Shown: positions 18,808 through 28,096 of the stretch, piece by piece | How the letters are laid out: every line of letters starts with the position of its first letter | How positions within the stretch are numbered: the first letter of the stretch is position 1 | Assembly: GCA_016704425.1 (NCBI GenBank) | Contig: JADJAC010000010.1 | Span: forward strand, 427,501 to 491,500 | DNA length: 64,000 nt | Source of the DNA: Sphingomonadales bacterium | GTDB lineage: Bacteria > Pseudomonadota > Alphaproteobacteria > Sphingomonadales > Sphingomonadaceae | Direction of reading: 5' to 3' | Position numbers and translations under genes: made by a program | Notes under the pieces: model-generated | Database searches by the model: none | Told to the model about the DNA's origin: nothing | The model's input: only the letters and a program-made list of their open reading frames with translations

Positions 18808-19778
18808 GGCCGCAGGATCGTCGCTCCAACCGTCTTCCCGGCTTCCAGATCCCGATGTGCCTGGGCAACGTCTTCGAGCGCATAGGTCTGGCCGATATTG
18901 GCGCTGATCACGCCCTGCCGAAACATGTCGAAGACATAGTCTGCGCCCGCCTGGCGTTCCACTGGATCGGCATAATAATCGAACAGCGTCGGCCGGGTGA
19001 CGAACAGCGACCCTTTCTGCGCGAGTACGCCCAGATTGACGCCGGAGACGGGCCCGCCCGCATTGCCATAGCTGACAATCATGCCCCGCCTGCCTGTCGC
19101 GGCGAGCGAAGTCTCCCAAGTGCTCATGCCAATGCCGTCGAACGTGACGCGCACCCCGGCCCCGCCGGTGATGTCGCGGACACGGGCCGCAACGTCTTCC
19201 GATTTGTAGAAGAGCACATGATCGGCGCCTGCATCCGTGGCGAGTGCGGCCTTGTCCGGCGTGCTGACGGTGCCGATGACAGTCGCGCCGACATGTTTCA
19301 GCCACTGGACGAGCAACAGGCCAACGCCGCCGGCCGCTGCATGGACCAGCACAGGCCATTGCGCTTGCACCCGGGCACAGCGCTCGACAAGAAACTCGGT
19401 GGTGCAGCCTTTCAGCAGGCCAGCGGCCGCGACGTCGTCGCTGATGTCATCCGGAATGGGAAAAAGAGCGGCAGCCGGAAGGTTGCGCTCGGTCGCATAG
19501 GCCCCCAGGACCGGGCCAAAGGTGCACACCCTGTCCCCTGCCACGAAATCGCTGACGCCATCGCCCACCGCTTCGACCACGCCTGCTGCTTCAATGCCGA
19601 GACCATTTGGCAGGGGTATCGGATAGGTTCCGTCGCGATGATAGGTATCGATATAGTTGAGGCCGATGGCCGTGTTGCGCATCCGCACCTGCCCGGGCGG
19701 GGGCGGGGCCAAGTCCTGATCGACCCATTGAATGACCTCCGGCCCGCCCTGCTGGCTGATCCGTGCCGCACGTGCCAT
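18804..19778 (-). CDS. qor: NADPH:quinone oxidoreductase, zinc-free MDR family
   Basis: A 324-residue medium-chain reductase. GLNYIDTYHRDGTYP and LPNGLGIEAAGVVEAVG form the catalytic domain, and the nucleotide-binding motif is AAAGGVGLLLVQWLKHVGA. No structural-zinc cysteine cluster is present, as in quinone reductases. It reduces quinones with NADPH. The start MARAARISQ at 19778 lies 5 bases after the pgl stop, and its own stop overlaps modA, placing it inside the pgl-mod transcript. Confidence 0.9.
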   Translation of the reverse strand: MARAARISQQGGPEVIQWVDQDLAPPPPGQVRMRNTAIGLNYIDTYHRDGTYPIPLPNGLGIEAAGVVEAVGDGVSDFVAGDRVCTFGPVLGAYATERNLPAAALFPIPDDISDDVAAAGLLKGCTTEFLVERCARVQAQWPVLVHAAAGGVGLLLVQWLKHVGATVIGTVSTPDKAALATDAGADHVLFYKSEDVAARVRDITGGAGVRVTFDGIGMSTWETSLAATGRRGMIVSYGNAGGPVSGVNLGVLAQKGSLFVTRPTLFDYYADPVERQAGADYVFDMFRQGVISANIGQTYALEDVAQAHRDLEAGKTVGATILRP

Positions 19779-19783
19779 ATGCC

Positions 19784-20494
19784 CTATCCTTCGCACCAAT
19801 GAATATCGACCGGTGTCTCAAGACCGGCGAGCACACGACCGACAGGCAGGGGCGAACTGTCCCCATCCTTGATGGCCTGCTCAAGAAGTTTGCGCTTGGT
19901 TTTCCCGGTGAGGACAATGACCAGCGACTTGGCCGACTGGATCGCATTCCGGGTCAGCGTCACGCGCGCCACCGGCGCTTCGGGCGGCAAGGGATCGGGC
20001 ATGACGCCGACGGCCTTGCGCTCTGCCGGAGCATTGAGGGCATCCTCCAGGTCTGGTCCGTTGAAGATCGAGGCGGTATGCCCGTCTTCTCCCACGCCCA
20101 GCCAGACAAGATCCGGCGGCCAGTGGAAATCGCTGATCCGCGATGATGCAGCACCGCCAGCGGCCTTGTAGTCAGCCGCCTTTTCCGAAATGATCGGCAC
20201 CACGCGCGCGCCCTTCGGCAGGAAGATGCGGGCGAGACTGGCGACATTGCACATCGGATCGTCCAGCGGGACAATCCGTTCGTCCGTCGGGAAGATGGTG
20301 ACGCGCTTCCAGTCGATCTTCGCTTGCGCGAGCTTTTCAAGGATCGGTCCGGGCGTTTTCCCGCCAGCGAGCGCAATCACTGCAGAACCGCGCGCATCGA
20401 TCGCCGATTCGATGATGAAGGCGACATCGCCTGCCACGGCCTCGGCAAGCTCGTCCATGTCCTCATAGTCCCACCATTCGGCTTCGATCATCAT
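19784..20494 (-). CDS. pgl: 6-phosphogluconolactonase
   Basis: A 236-residue enzyme with the family motifs IALAGGKTPGPILEKLA, TIFPTDERIVPLDDPMCN and WLGVGEDGHTASIF. It hydrolyses 6-phosphogluconolactone in the pentose phosphate or Entner-Doudoroff route. The frame continues upstream, but MMIEAEWWDYED at 20494 gives the expected length. It appears to head the five-gene run pgl-qor-modA-modB-modC. Confidence 0.92.
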   Translation of the reverse strand: MMIEAEWWDYEDMDELAEAVAGDVAFIIESAIDARGSAVIALAGGKTPGPILEKLAQAKIDWKRVTIFPTDERIVPLDDPMCNVASLARIFLPKGARVVPIISEKAADYKAAGGAASSRISDFHWPPDLVWLGVGEDGHTASIFNGPDLEDALNAPAERKAVGVMPDPLPPEAPVARVTLTRNAIQSAKSLVIVLTGKTKRKLLEQAIKDGDSSPLPVGRVLAGLETPVDIHWCEG

Positions 20495-20546
20495 ACGGCT
20501 CCATACACAGGTTGATGCGCCGCAATGCGACGGGACAAGGAACCGA

Positions 20547-21113
20547 TCAAGCCTCGAGTTCGATGTCCCAATAGAGCCAGTCGCGCCAGCTTTCGTGGAG
20601 ATAGTTGGGCGGGAAGCTTCGGCCCTGGTCCTGCAACTGCCAACTGGTGGGGCGGATCGGCTGGGTGTGAAGCACCATATGCGCCTGTTTTGGCGTGCGC
20701 CCGCCCTTTTTGAGATTGCAGGGGGAACAGGCCGTGGCCACATTTTCCCATGTCGTGCGGCCGCCCTGCGCCCGCGGGATCACATGATCGAACGTCAGGT
20801 CTTTCAGGCTGCCGCAATATTGGCACTGGAACCGGTCACGCAGGAAGAGGTTGAAACGGGTAAAGGCCGGATGCTGCGACGGCCGGACATATTGCTTCAA
20901 CGCAATCACCGAAGGGAGCTTCATCGCGAAATTGCTGCTGTGGACTTCGCGCTGATATTCTTCGACGATATCCACCCGGTCCAGAAACACGGCCTTGACC
21001 GCTGTCTGCCATGGCCAGAGCGAAAGCGGGTAATAGCTCAAGGGCGTGTAGTCCGCATTGAGCACAAGTGCAGGGCAGCCGTCCGGATGGCGGATTAAAT
21101 CCGGGTGATACAT
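20547..21113 (-). CDS. HNH endonuclease
   Basis: A 188-residue protein. The C-terminal half has RDRFQCQYCGSLKDLTFDHVIPRAQGG followed by ENVATACSPCNLKKGG: two CxxC pairs for a structural zinc and the DH..N..H-type HNH active site. The N-terminus LNADYTPLSYYPLSLWPWQTAVKAVFLDRVDIV is the conserved leader of this widespread chromosomal HNH family. It probably cuts or nicks DNA, and the physiological role is not established. Confidence 0.9.
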   Translation of the reverse strand: MYHPDLIRHPDGCPALVLNADYTPLSYYPLSLWPWQTAVKAVFLDRVDIVEEYQREVHSSNFAMKLPSVIALKQYVRPSQHPAFTRFNLFLRDRFQCQYCGSLKDLTFDHVIPRAQGGRTTWENVATACSPCNLKKGGRTPKQAHMVLHTQPIRPTSWQLQDQGRSFPPNYLHESWRDWLYWDIELEA

Positions 21114-21211
21114 GGCCGACCAACCCCTTTCGCCTGTTGCATGCGCGCTTTCGCCACTTCACATGACATGTGCATGACAGCATTTACCATATGATGGGGT
21201 CAAGGGCGAAA

Positions 21212-22063
21212 ATGCACAAAGATATTGTAACGCGCTTTGCTCCCAGCCCGACGGGGCGGCTCCATCTCGGCCATGCGTGGTCAGCGATGCTCGCGCATGA
21301 CTTCGCGCGCTCACACAAGGGCCGCTTCCTCCTCAGGATCGAGGATATAGACACCAGTCGTTGCCGCCCCGAACATGTCGAGGCGATTTTCGAGGACCTG
21401 CGCTGGCTCGGCCTCGACTGGGACGGGGAGGTCATGGTCCAGTCGCAGCGGATGCCCGCCTATGCCAAGGCCATGGCAGCACTTGAGGCCAAGGGCCTGC
21501 TATACCGATGCATCTGCACACGAGCAGACATTGCCGCCGCAGCGTCTGCACCTCAGGGGCCGATGGGCGCGCTCTATCCCGGCACCTGCCGCCAGCGCGC
21601 CGTCGAGGCCGATGCAGCGCTGCCCTGGAGCTGGCGGCTCGACACTGCAGCAGCACTGGCCATGACAGGACCGCTCGCATGGGAGGATGAAGCAAAGGGC
21701 CGGATCGCTGCCGATCCTGCGCTCCTCGGCGATGCCATTCTTGCCCGCAAGGATGCCGGGACAAGCTATCATCTATCGGTTGTTGTTGACGATGCGGCGC
21801 AGGGCGTGACCGATGTGGTGCGCGGACGGGACCTGTTTGCCGCGACGCACCTCCACCGGCTGCTTCAGGCCTTGCTGGGCCTGCCGACGCCGCGTTACCA
21901 CCACCATCGCCTTGTTGTCGGAAGTGATGGCGAGCGACTGGCCAAAAGCAAGTCAGCGCCGACGCTTGCGGCCTTGCGGGCAAGCGGGGTCGATCCCGCC
22001 GAACTTGTCGAAAACATGCGTCAGGCGCGGTTTCCGGTTGGCTTCGCATTGCAAGAGGAATAA
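21212..22063 (+). CDS. gluQ: Glutamyl-Q tRNA(Asp) synthetase
   Basis: A 283-residue truncated glutamyl-tRNA synthetase lacking the anticodon-binding domain. The N-terminus has FAPSPTGRLHLGH (HIGH motif), LRIEDIDTSRCRPE follows, a CIC-type zinc-binding region lies in the middle, and LAKSKSAP serves as the KMSKS loop. It attaches glutamate to queuosine in tRNA(Asp). ATG 21212 is chosen over 21170 and 21191 because CAAGGG lies at proper distance and the family starts here. A queuosine-precursor transporter gene occurs at 26541. Confidence 0.92.
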   Translation: MHKDIVTRFAPSPTGRLHLGHAWSAMLAHDFARSHKGRFLLRIEDIDTSRCRPEHVEAIFEDLRWLGLDWDGEVMVQSQRMPAYAKAMAALEAKGLLYRCICTRADIAAAASAPQGPMGALYPGTCRQRAVEADAALPWSWRLDTAAALAMTGPLAWEDEAKGRIAADPALLGDAILARKDAGTSYHLSVVVDDAAQGVTDVVRGRDLFAATHLHRLLQALLGLPTPRYHHHRLVVGSDGERLAKSKSAPTLAALRASGVDPAELVENMRQARFPVGFALQEE

Positions 22064-22072
22064 GGACAGGCC

Positions 22073-22303
22073 ATGCCTATTCTCTCCATCCTTCTGGTCC
22101 TTGCCATCATCGGCGCTGTCGTCATGCTCGTGCGCGGGATCATTGCCTTTCTGAGAACGACCGAGGCGGACTTGAAGAGTGATAGCTCAGGGCCCAGCGC
22201 ATCGGGTCTCAAGCAGAACAAGATGATGCAGGGCCGCGTCGCGTTTCAGGCGCTCGCAATTGGCATTGTCGTCCTGATGCTTGCCCTGTCGCGCGGCGGC
22301 TGA
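22073..22303 (+). CDS. HIG1-family twin-transmembrane protein
   Basis: A 76-residue protein with two hydrophobic helices (residues 4-26 and 58-72) joined by a polar loop ending in SGLKQNKMMQGRVAFQALAIG. The loop and second helix match the HIG1/hypoxia-induced domain, which in mitochondria and alphaproteobacteria associates with respiratory oxidase assembly. It sits 9 bases after gluQ and 6 bases before the cobalamin adenosyltransferase gene. Confidence 0.82.
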   Translation: MPILSILLVLAIIGAVVMLVRGIIAFLRTTEADLKSDSSGPSASGLKQNKMMQGRVAFQALAIGIVVLMLALSRGG

Positions 22304-22309
22304 CGCCCG

Positions 22310-22876
22310 TTGGTCAAGCTCAACAAGATCTATACCCGCACCGGAGACGATGGCACGACCGGGCTGGTCGATGGCAGCCGGACACCCAAAGACGCCCCCC
22401 GGATGGCCGCGATCGGCGATGTGGATGAAACCAACAGCGTGATCGGCACAGCCGCCTTCCATGCGACAGGCGAAATGCTTGGGCAGCTGCGGGCGATCCA
22501 GAACGACCTGTTCGATCTTGGCGCGGACCTTGCGACGCCGGGCGAGGATTTCACCCCCGGCGAAATGACGCTGCGGATCATAGCCGCGCAAGTGACGCGA
22601 CTCGAAACCGAAATCGACGCGATGAACATCGGCATGAAGCCGCTCAACAGCTTCATCGTGCCGGGCGGGACGGCGCTTGGCACCGCGCTGCACGTCGCCC
22701 GCTCGGTCACGAGGCGAGCCGAACGGACCGCGATCACCGCCTCGCGCGAAGTATCGCTCAACCCGCTGGCGCTGGCCTATCTCAACCGCCTGTCAGACTG
22801 GCTTTTCGTCGCCTCGCGCTTTGCGAACGATCATGGTGCCAATGACATATTGTGGGTGCCGGGCGGCGCGCGCTGA
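22310..22876 (+). CDS. Cob(I)alamin adenosyltransferase, PduO type
   Basis: A 188-residue protein starting KLNKIYTRTGDDGTTGL, the PduO ATP-binding motif, with GDVDETNSVIG and the C-terminal RRAERTAITASREVSLNPLALAYLNRLSDWLFVASR helix motif. It transfers adenosyl from ATP to Co(I) corrinoid. The start is TTG at 22310, since no ATG or GTG is near. The stop abuts the convergent DUF1176 gene with no gap. Confidence 0.92.
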   Translation: MVKLNKIYTRTGDDGTTGLVDGSRTPKDAPRMAAIGDVDETNSVIGTAAFHATGEMLGQLRAIQNDLFDLGADLATPGEDFTPGEMTLRIIAAQVTRLETEIDAMNIGMKPLNSFIVPGGTALGTALHVARSVTRRAERTAITASREVSLNPLALAYLNRLSDWLFVASRFANDHGANDILWVPGGAR

Positions 22877-23881
22877 TCAGCGCGCCTCGGCGATCCAGGT
22901 CTGGATGAAGTCGGCACTTCCGCGACATTCTTGCATTTCGGCCTGATCGATCAGGCGAAAGCGGCTGCCGTCCCACACATAATGCTGGGTGACGCCGCAA
23001 TCGCCCAGACCCCGGCCCTTGCTGTAGGTCGCAAGCTTGCGGGCGGCCGGGTTCCAGAGTGCATTGACGAGTTCGTGTTCACGGTCTCCCATGGGGCCAC
23101 GCAAATCGAATGTCGCGGGTCTCACCTTCCCTTTCTCATCGATCAGCAACGCATAGGAGAAGTAATTGTAGGCCCCGTTTCCGCACGGAAAGGGCAGCAG
23201 GGCAAGCGTGGTTCGGCCGTCCAGCCGGGCGTAGGTGATGTCCTCGCCGGATTGCTGCCCGGGTTTGCATTCGAGCGACCGGGTTTCGCGGGCGATGTCG
23301 GCGGCGCTCAGCCTTCGCGGAGCGAGTTTCGGCGTCTTTGGCCGGACGATTACGGGGAGGGCTGGGGGTGCCTCTACATCACTGTCCGGAATGGTTCCGG
23401 GCCGCCCGAGTGCCGAACGCAGGCCAGTGCGCTTCTGTTTGTCATCCATGTAGATCAGCGCGGCGGTCAGGCCGCGCAGCGATGCGGTGCCGATCTGCTT
23501 GCGCGCGCGATCGAGAACCTCGATCTGCTGCCCGTTCCGGATCGATTGAATGAATGCGAGGCGATCCTGGCGGTCGACCAGGACAAAGGTCTTCGCATAG
23601 GTGTCGCCATCTTCGGTGTTCTCGATTCTCGTTGGCAGTAATTTTCCGTCCAAAGAGAGGAGCGATGCCGCACTCTTCTCGATAACGATCCGGACTTCGG
23701 GGATCGCATCCACCGTGGGGCCTCGGGCAATCACCATCGTCGGTCCGGAAACATCGTCTTCGCGCATCAGGCCTACGGCCTGGCATGACCGGCCATTGTC
23801 GCATCCCACGGTCCAGTCGGAAAAGGTCTTGATCGCGCCCGGCACAGGCGTCGATGCGGCGGCGAGGAAGATTGCGATCAT
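22877..23881 (-). CDS. DUF1176-domain exported protein
   Basis: A 334-residue protein. FSDWTVGCDNGRSCQAVGL near the N-terminus, the middle region with repeated ENTEDGDTYAKTFVL-type strands, and GLGDCGVTQHYVWDGSRFRLIDQAEMQECRG near the end are hallmarks of DUF1176 proteins, which are exported and of unknown function. The leader MIAIFLAAASTPVPG is short; MPVCIFLFNVTPDLQ at 23926 is an alternative start. Confidence 0.83.
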   Translation of the reverse strand: MIAIFLAAASTPVPGAIKTFSDWTVGCDNGRSCQAVGLMREDDVSGPTMVIARGPTVDAIPEVRIVIEKSAASLLSLDGKLLPTRIENTEDGDTYAKTFVLVDRQDRLAFIQSIRNGQQIEVLDRARKQIGTASLRGLTAALIYMDDKQKRTGLRSALGRPGTIPDSDVEAPPALPVIVRPKTPKLAPRRLSAADIARETRSLECKPGQQSGEDITYARLDGRTTLALLPFPCGNGAYNYFSYALLIDEKGKVRPATFDLRGPMGDREHELVNALWNPAARKLATYSKGRGLGDCGVTQHYVWDGSRFRLIDQAEMQECRGSADFIQTWIAEAR

Positions 23882-24022
23882 TTGCAGGTCCGGCGTAACA
23901 TTGAACAGGAAAATGCAGACTGGCATGATTACTGCGCAGGACCGCCGATCGGATGCAATTTTGGGGGTTGGAGATTGCTTGCGGCCAGCGCTATGGCCGG
24001 ATCGTTGCGATGGAGGGCGGGT

Positions 24023-24892
24023 GTGAAGTCGATCGGGATTATCGGTGCGGGGCAGATGGGCGCAGGGATCGCGCAGGTTTCGGCACAAGCTGGCTATCGC
24101 GTGCTGCTGTCGGACGTGGACATTGACCGTGCCAATGCCGGAAAGACGAGCATCGCGAAGGGGCTGGCCCGCCTCGTCGACAAGGAAAAGCTGACGGCTG
24201 AGGCGCGCGATGCCTGCCTGACACGCATCGAACCGGTGGCAGGATCGTCAGCCTTTGCCGAAGCCGATCTGGTCATCGAGGCCGCGACGGAGCGCGAGGA
24301 CATCAAGCGCGCGATCTTTGCGGATGTCGGCAAGGTCATTTCCAGCGCGGCTATCCTTGCCTCCAACACGTCATCGATCCCGATCACCCGGCTGGCTCAG
24401 GCCTCGCCGGATCCGGCGCGGTTCATGGGCGTTCATTTCTTCAACCCCGTTCCGGTCATGGGCCTCATCGAGCTTATCCGCGGGCTGGCCACGGCCGATG
24501 CGACGGTCTCGGCCGTCGAGGCCTATGGCCGCAGCCTTGGCAAGGAGATCGTCCACGCCAATGACGCGCCTGGCTTTATCGTCAACCGCGTGCTGTTGCC
24601 GATGCTCAACGAGGCCTGCTTTGCGCTGGGCGAAGGCGTGGCAACGATCCGCGATATCGACACGGCCTGCCGCCTTGGCCTCAATCACCCGATGGGCCCC
24701 CTGACGCTCGCCGATTTCATCGGACTCGACACATGCCTTGAGATCTGCCGGGTCCTACACAGCGGCACCGGCGATCCAAAATTCCGCCCTGCGCCGTTGC
24801 TCGTCAAATATGTGGAGGCCGGCTGGCTCGGCAAAAAGACGGGCCGTGGCTTTTACGACTGGACCGGTCCCGAACCGGTGCCGACGCGGTAA
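24023..24892 (+). CDS. 3-hydroxybutyryl-CoA dehydrogenase
   Basis: A 289-residue NAD(P)-dependent dehydrogenase with dinucleotide motif GIIGAGQMGAGIAQ, NTSSIPITRLA, HFFNPVPVMGLIELIRG holding the catalytic His, and NDAPGFIVNRVLLPMLNEA at the C-terminal dimer domain. It interconverts 3-hydroxybutyryl-CoA and acetoacetyl-CoA. The start is GTG 24023, backed by the ribosome site GGAGGG just upstream; the frame upstream to 23882 is not coding. It is divergent from the DUF1176 gene. Confidence 0.92.
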   Translation: MKSIGIIGAGQMGAGIAQVSAQAGYRVLLSDVDIDRANAGKTSIAKGLARLVDKEKLTAEARDACLTRIEPVAGSSAFAEADLVIEAATEREDIKRAIFADVGKVISSAAILASNTSSIPITRLAQASPDPARFMGVHFFNPVPVMGLIELIRGLATADATVSAVEAYGRSLGKEIVHANDAPGFIVNRVLLPMLNEACFALGEGVATIRDIDTACRLGLNHPMGPLTLADFIGLDTCLEICRVLHSGTGDPKFRPAPLLVKYVEAGWLGKKTGRGFYDWTGPEPVPTR

Positions 24893-24923
24893 CAGAAAGC
24901 ACGACAAACAGGGGAGAGTCGAA

Positions 24924-25418
24924 GTGCAGATCAAAATCATGATCGCGTGTTTATTGATTGCCTTCGCCTCCGCAGGGGCCGCTGCCCAAGCCGCTGACCA
25001 GAGCGTCTCCGTCAAGAATCCCAAGGCCTTTGCGGAGTTGCTCAAGGAGCTTGGATATGCGCCCGGAGACGTCAAGCCTGTCCAAGGATTTCCCCAACTT
25101 ACAGTCAACATCGCCGACCAACCGTCCGATATCACATTTGGCGGTTGCTCTCTTTTGGAAGATTGCAGCTATATCGTGATTTCCTCCTCCTTTTCCGACG
25201 TCAAGAATCCGCCTCCGACATGGATTACCAAGATGAACGACTCATTCGATGCCATAAAGGTCGGGTTGAATGATGAGCGCCATTTGTATTTTAGCGCTAC
25301 ACACATGATTGAAGGCGCGCCGCGGTCCACACTGCGCCAAATTCTGGAGACTTGGGGAAGCAATTCCAGTGCTCTTGCGCAAGAAGCCGTCAAGGCAAAA
25401 CTCGACAAGGCAGAATGA
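24924..25418 (+). CDS. YbjN-domain exported protein
   Basis: A 164-residue protein with signal peptide (VQIKIMIACLLIAFASAGAAAQA). The mature part, AELLKELGYAPGDVK... through FGGCSLLEDCSYIVISSSF... and NDERHLYFSATHMIEGA, follows the YbjN pattern, including its cysteine pair. The GTG start at 24924 has GGGGAGA at the right distance. Base composition is slightly lower in GC than the flanking genes. Function unknown. Confidence 0.8.
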   Translation: MQIKIMIACLLIAFASAGAAAQAADQSVSVKNPKAFAELLKELGYAPGDVKPVQGFPQLTVNIADQPSDITFGGCSLLEDCSYIVISSSFSDVKNPPPTWITKMNDSFDAIKVGLNDERHLYFSATHMIEGAPRSTLRQILETWGSNSSALAQEAVKAKLDKAE

Positions 25419-25419
25419 C

Positions 25420-26532
25420 ATGACCGGAACGCCTCGCCCCTTCACGATCGACATCCCGCAGGCCCAGCTTGATGATTTGCAGACCCGTCTGGCGCTGACC
25501 CGTTATCCCGAAAAGGAAATCGTGGAGGATTGGGATCAGGGCATTCCGCTGGCCTATGTCCAAGACGTCGCGGCCTATTGGGCGAACGACTATGACTGGC
25601 GTCGTTGCGAGACGGCCCTCAATGCACTTCCCAATTTCCTGATCGAGATTGATGGACTCGATATCCATTTCATCCATGTCCGTTCGGCGAATCCAAACGC
25701 ACGGCCATTGATTCTGACGCACGGCTGGCCCGGATCGGTTCTGGAATTCATCGATGTGATCGGGCCGCTCTCGGAAGATTACCACCTCGTGATCCCGTCG
25801 CTGCCAGGCTATGCCTTTTCGGGCAAACCGACCAAGCCCGGCTGGAGCGTGGAACAGATCGGCCTTGCCTGGAACACATTGATGCTCGCGCTTGGCTATG
25901 ACCGCTATTTCGCTCAGGGCGGGGACTGGGGTTCGGCCGTCACCTGCGCCATCGGTGCGCAAAATCTGGGGGCTTGTGCAGGCATCCACGTCAACATGGT
26001 CGTGGGCCGCCCGCCCGAAGACATGATGACCGACCTGACCGATTTCGAAAAGGCGGCGCTTGCCCGCTTCCAATGGTATCAGGACAAGGACACGGGCTAC
26101 TCCATCCAGCAGGCCACGCGGCCACAGACACTTGGTTATGGCCTGGCGGATTCGCCCGTGGGTCAGATGGCGTGGATCCTCGAGAAGTTCCACGGCTGGT
26201 CCGATTGCGATGGGCATCCCGAGACGGTTTTCAGCAGGGATCACCTGCTCGACAATGTCATGCTGTACTGGCTGAACAACGCCGCCGCTTCGTCTGCGCG
26301 GCTTTACTGGCACAGCTTCAGGAGCTTCAGCAGTGGCGACATTTCGATCCCCTCAGGTTGCAGCCTGTTCCCGCAGGAACTGATGCGGCTTTCCAGACGG
26401 TGGGCGGAAACCCGGTACAAGCAGATCGTCTATTGGAACGAATTACCGAAAGGTGGCCATTTCGCCGCGATGGAACAGCCGGAACTGTTTGTGCAGGAGC
26501 TGCGCGCATGCTTTGGCGGCATGACCCTGTGA
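25420..26532 (+). CDS. Epoxide hydrolase family protein
   Basis: A 370-residue alpha/beta hydrolase with the EHN N-terminal domain (FTIDIPQAQLDDLQTRLALTRYP). The oxyanion loop is HGWPGS at residues 101-106, the nucleophile Asp169 lies in GGDWGS, and the catalytic His is in KGGHFAAMEQPE. This architecture is that of microsomal-type epoxide hydrolases, which open epoxides to diols. ATG 25420 follows the YbjN stop by 1 base. Confidence 0.9.
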   Translation: MTGTPRPFTIDIPQAQLDDLQTRLALTRYPEKEIVEDWDQGIPLAYVQDVAAYWANDYDWRRCETALNALPNFLIEIDGLDIHFIHVRSANPNARPLILTHGWPGSVLEFIDVIGPLSEDYHLVIPSLPGYAFSGKPTKPGWSVEQIGLAWNTLMLALGYDRYFAQGGDWGSAVTCAIGAQNLGACAGIHVNMVVGRPPEDMMTDLTDFEKAALARFQWYQDKDTGYSIQQATRPQTLGYGLADSPVGQMAWILEKFHGWSDCDGHPETVFSRDHLLDNVMLYWLNNAAASSARLYWHSFRSFSSGDISIPSGCSLFPQELMRLSRRWAETRYKQIVYWNELPKGGHFAAMEQPELFVQELRACFGGMTL

Positions 26533-26540
26533 CCGGAGCC

Positions 26541-27164
26541 ATGGTGCCCCGTTCGCTCTTCATTTATGCGCTCCTTTATGGCGGCCTTGTCTGCATGGCG
26601 GGCGTGCTTGGCACGAAGATCGTTGCGATCGGCCCGCTGACGGTGGAGGCCGGCATATTCGCCTTCCTCCAGCTTGTCGTCCTTTCCAGCGCGGTTTCCG
26701 AACTCCATGGCGCGGAGACGGCCCAAAAGCTGGTGCGTTACGGATTCATCCCGCTGATCCTGTCCGCGCTGCTCATCCAGCTTGTCATTGCCCTGCCCCC
26801 GGCCAGCTTCTGGAGTCAGCAGGAGGCGTTCAAGGGGATTCTGGGCCAGGGGTCGAGACTGATGCTTGCCGGGCTTGTGTCCTACGGCATTTCCCAGACG
26901 CTCAATGTCATGCTGTTCAATGCCCTGCGCGAAGGCACGGGCAAACTGGTCTGGCTGCGCGGGATGATTGCGGCTGTCGCCAGCCAGATTGTCGATACCG
27001 GCATCTTCCTGACGATTGCCTTTCTGGGCGTCCTGCCGCTCCTGCCGCTCCTCATCAGCGGGATTACAGCAAAGGTCGTGCTATCCGTCGTGATGGTCCC
27101 GCCGCTGATTCAGCTTGCGGTGAGTTTTGGCCGGAAACTTGACCAAAAGGCAGCAACCGCATAG
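26541..27164 (+). CDS. Queuosine precursor transporter (YhhQ/VUT family)
   Basis: A 207-residue membrane protein with about six helices. LLYGGLVCMAGVLGTKIVAIGPLTVEAGIFAF and VSELHGAETAQKLVRYGF are the conserved start of the YhhQ/VUT family, and LRGMIAAVASQIVDTGIFLTIAF is its C-terminal motif with the key Asp. It would import queuine-type precursors. ATG 26541 comes 8 bases after the epoxide hydrolase stop. Confidence 0.88.
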   Translation: MVPRSLFIYALLYGGLVCMAGVLGTKIVAIGPLTVEAGIFAFLQLVVLSSAVSELHGAETAQKLVRYGFIPLILSALLIQLVIALPPASFWSQQEAFKGILGQGSRLMLAGLVSYGISQTLNVMLFNALREGTGKLVWLRGMIAAVASQIVDTGIFLTIAFLGVLPLLPLLISGITAKVVLSVVMVPPLIQLAVSFGRKLDQKAATA

Positions 27165-27177
27165 CGGCGGCGCCAGC

Positions 27178-28077
27178 ATGAGCAGACACGAACCCGATCA
27201 ATCCGCGCTCGCCAAGGCAGAGGTCCTCACAGAAGCGCTGCCCTATATGCAGCGCTATGCCGGGGCGACCTTCGTCATCAAATATGGCGGGCATGCCATG
27301 GGCGATCCGGCGGCTGCGCGCGACTTTGCGGACGATGTCGTGTTGATGAAGGCGGTCGGGATCAACCCCATCGTCGTACACGGCGGCGGACCCCAGATTG
27401 GCGCGATGCTCAAAAAGCTCGGTGTCGAATCAAGTTTTGTCGACGGCCTTCGGGTCACCGACGCGGAAACAGCCAAGGTTGCCGAAATGGTTCTGTCCGG
27501 CGCGATCAACAAGGAGCTCGTTGCCTGGATTGCGGCCGCCGGTGGAAAGGCTGTCGGCATTTCGGGCAAGGACGGTGGCTTTGTTACTGCCGAAAAGGTC
27601 AAGCGCACGACCCGAGACCCGGAAAGCAATATCGAACGCGTGGTCGATCTCGGTTTTGTCGGCGAACCTAAGGCAGTGGACCGAACGATCCTCGACACGA
27701 TTTCCGCAGCCGGAATGATCCCTGTGGTTGCACCGATCGGGGTCGGGACCGACGGCCATACCTACAACATCAACGCCGACACAATGGCCGGCGCGATTGC
27801 GGCTGCCCTGCGCGCAGACCGGCTCTTCCTTCTGACCGACGTGTCAGGCGTCCTTGACAATGACGGGTCGCTCCTGACCGACCTCGACCCGGCCAAGATC
27901 ACGGCCCTGCGCGCCGACGGCACGGTTACCGGCGGCATGATCCCAAAGCTGGAAACCTGCGTGACGGCCGTTGAGGGCGGAGTCGATGCGGCTGTCATCC
28001 TTGACGGGCGCGTACCGCATGCCATGTTGGTGGAAATTTTCACACGGAGCGGCGCGGGCACTCTGGTGCACCGCTGA
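27178..28077 (+). CDS. argB: Acetylglutamate kinase
   Basis: A 299-residue amino-acid kinase with FVIKYGGHAMGD (phosphate-binding Lys), IVVHGGGPQIGAML, GKDGGFVTAEK, NINADTMAGAIAAAL and the C-terminal GGMIPKLETCVTAVEGGV. It phosphorylates N-acetylglutamate in arginine synthesis. The N-terminal extension SRHEPDQSALAKAEVLTEALPYMQRY is typical of the hexameric, arginine-sensitive form, so feedback inhibition is likely. Confidence 0.95.
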   Translation: MSRHEPDQSALAKAEVLTEALPYMQRYAGATFVIKYGGHAMGDPAAARDFADDVVLMKAVGINPIVVHGGGPQIGAMLKKLGVESSFVDGLRVTDAETAKVAEMVLSGAINKELVAWIAAAGGKAVGISGKDGGFVTAEKVKRTTRDPESNIERVVDLGFVGEPKAVDRTILDTISAAGMIPVVAPIGVGTDGHTYNINADTMAGAIAAALRADRLFLLTDVSGVLDNDGSLLTDLDPAKITALRADGTVTGGMIPKLETCVTAVEGGVDAAVILDGRVPHAMLVEIFTRSGAGTLVHR

Positions 28078-28096
28078 TACCTGAAGGAGACTGAAT

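Noticed and set aside
18046..19359. ModA as a 437-residue protein
   Set aside because: The upstream part is qor in another frame; the signal peptide begins at 18807.
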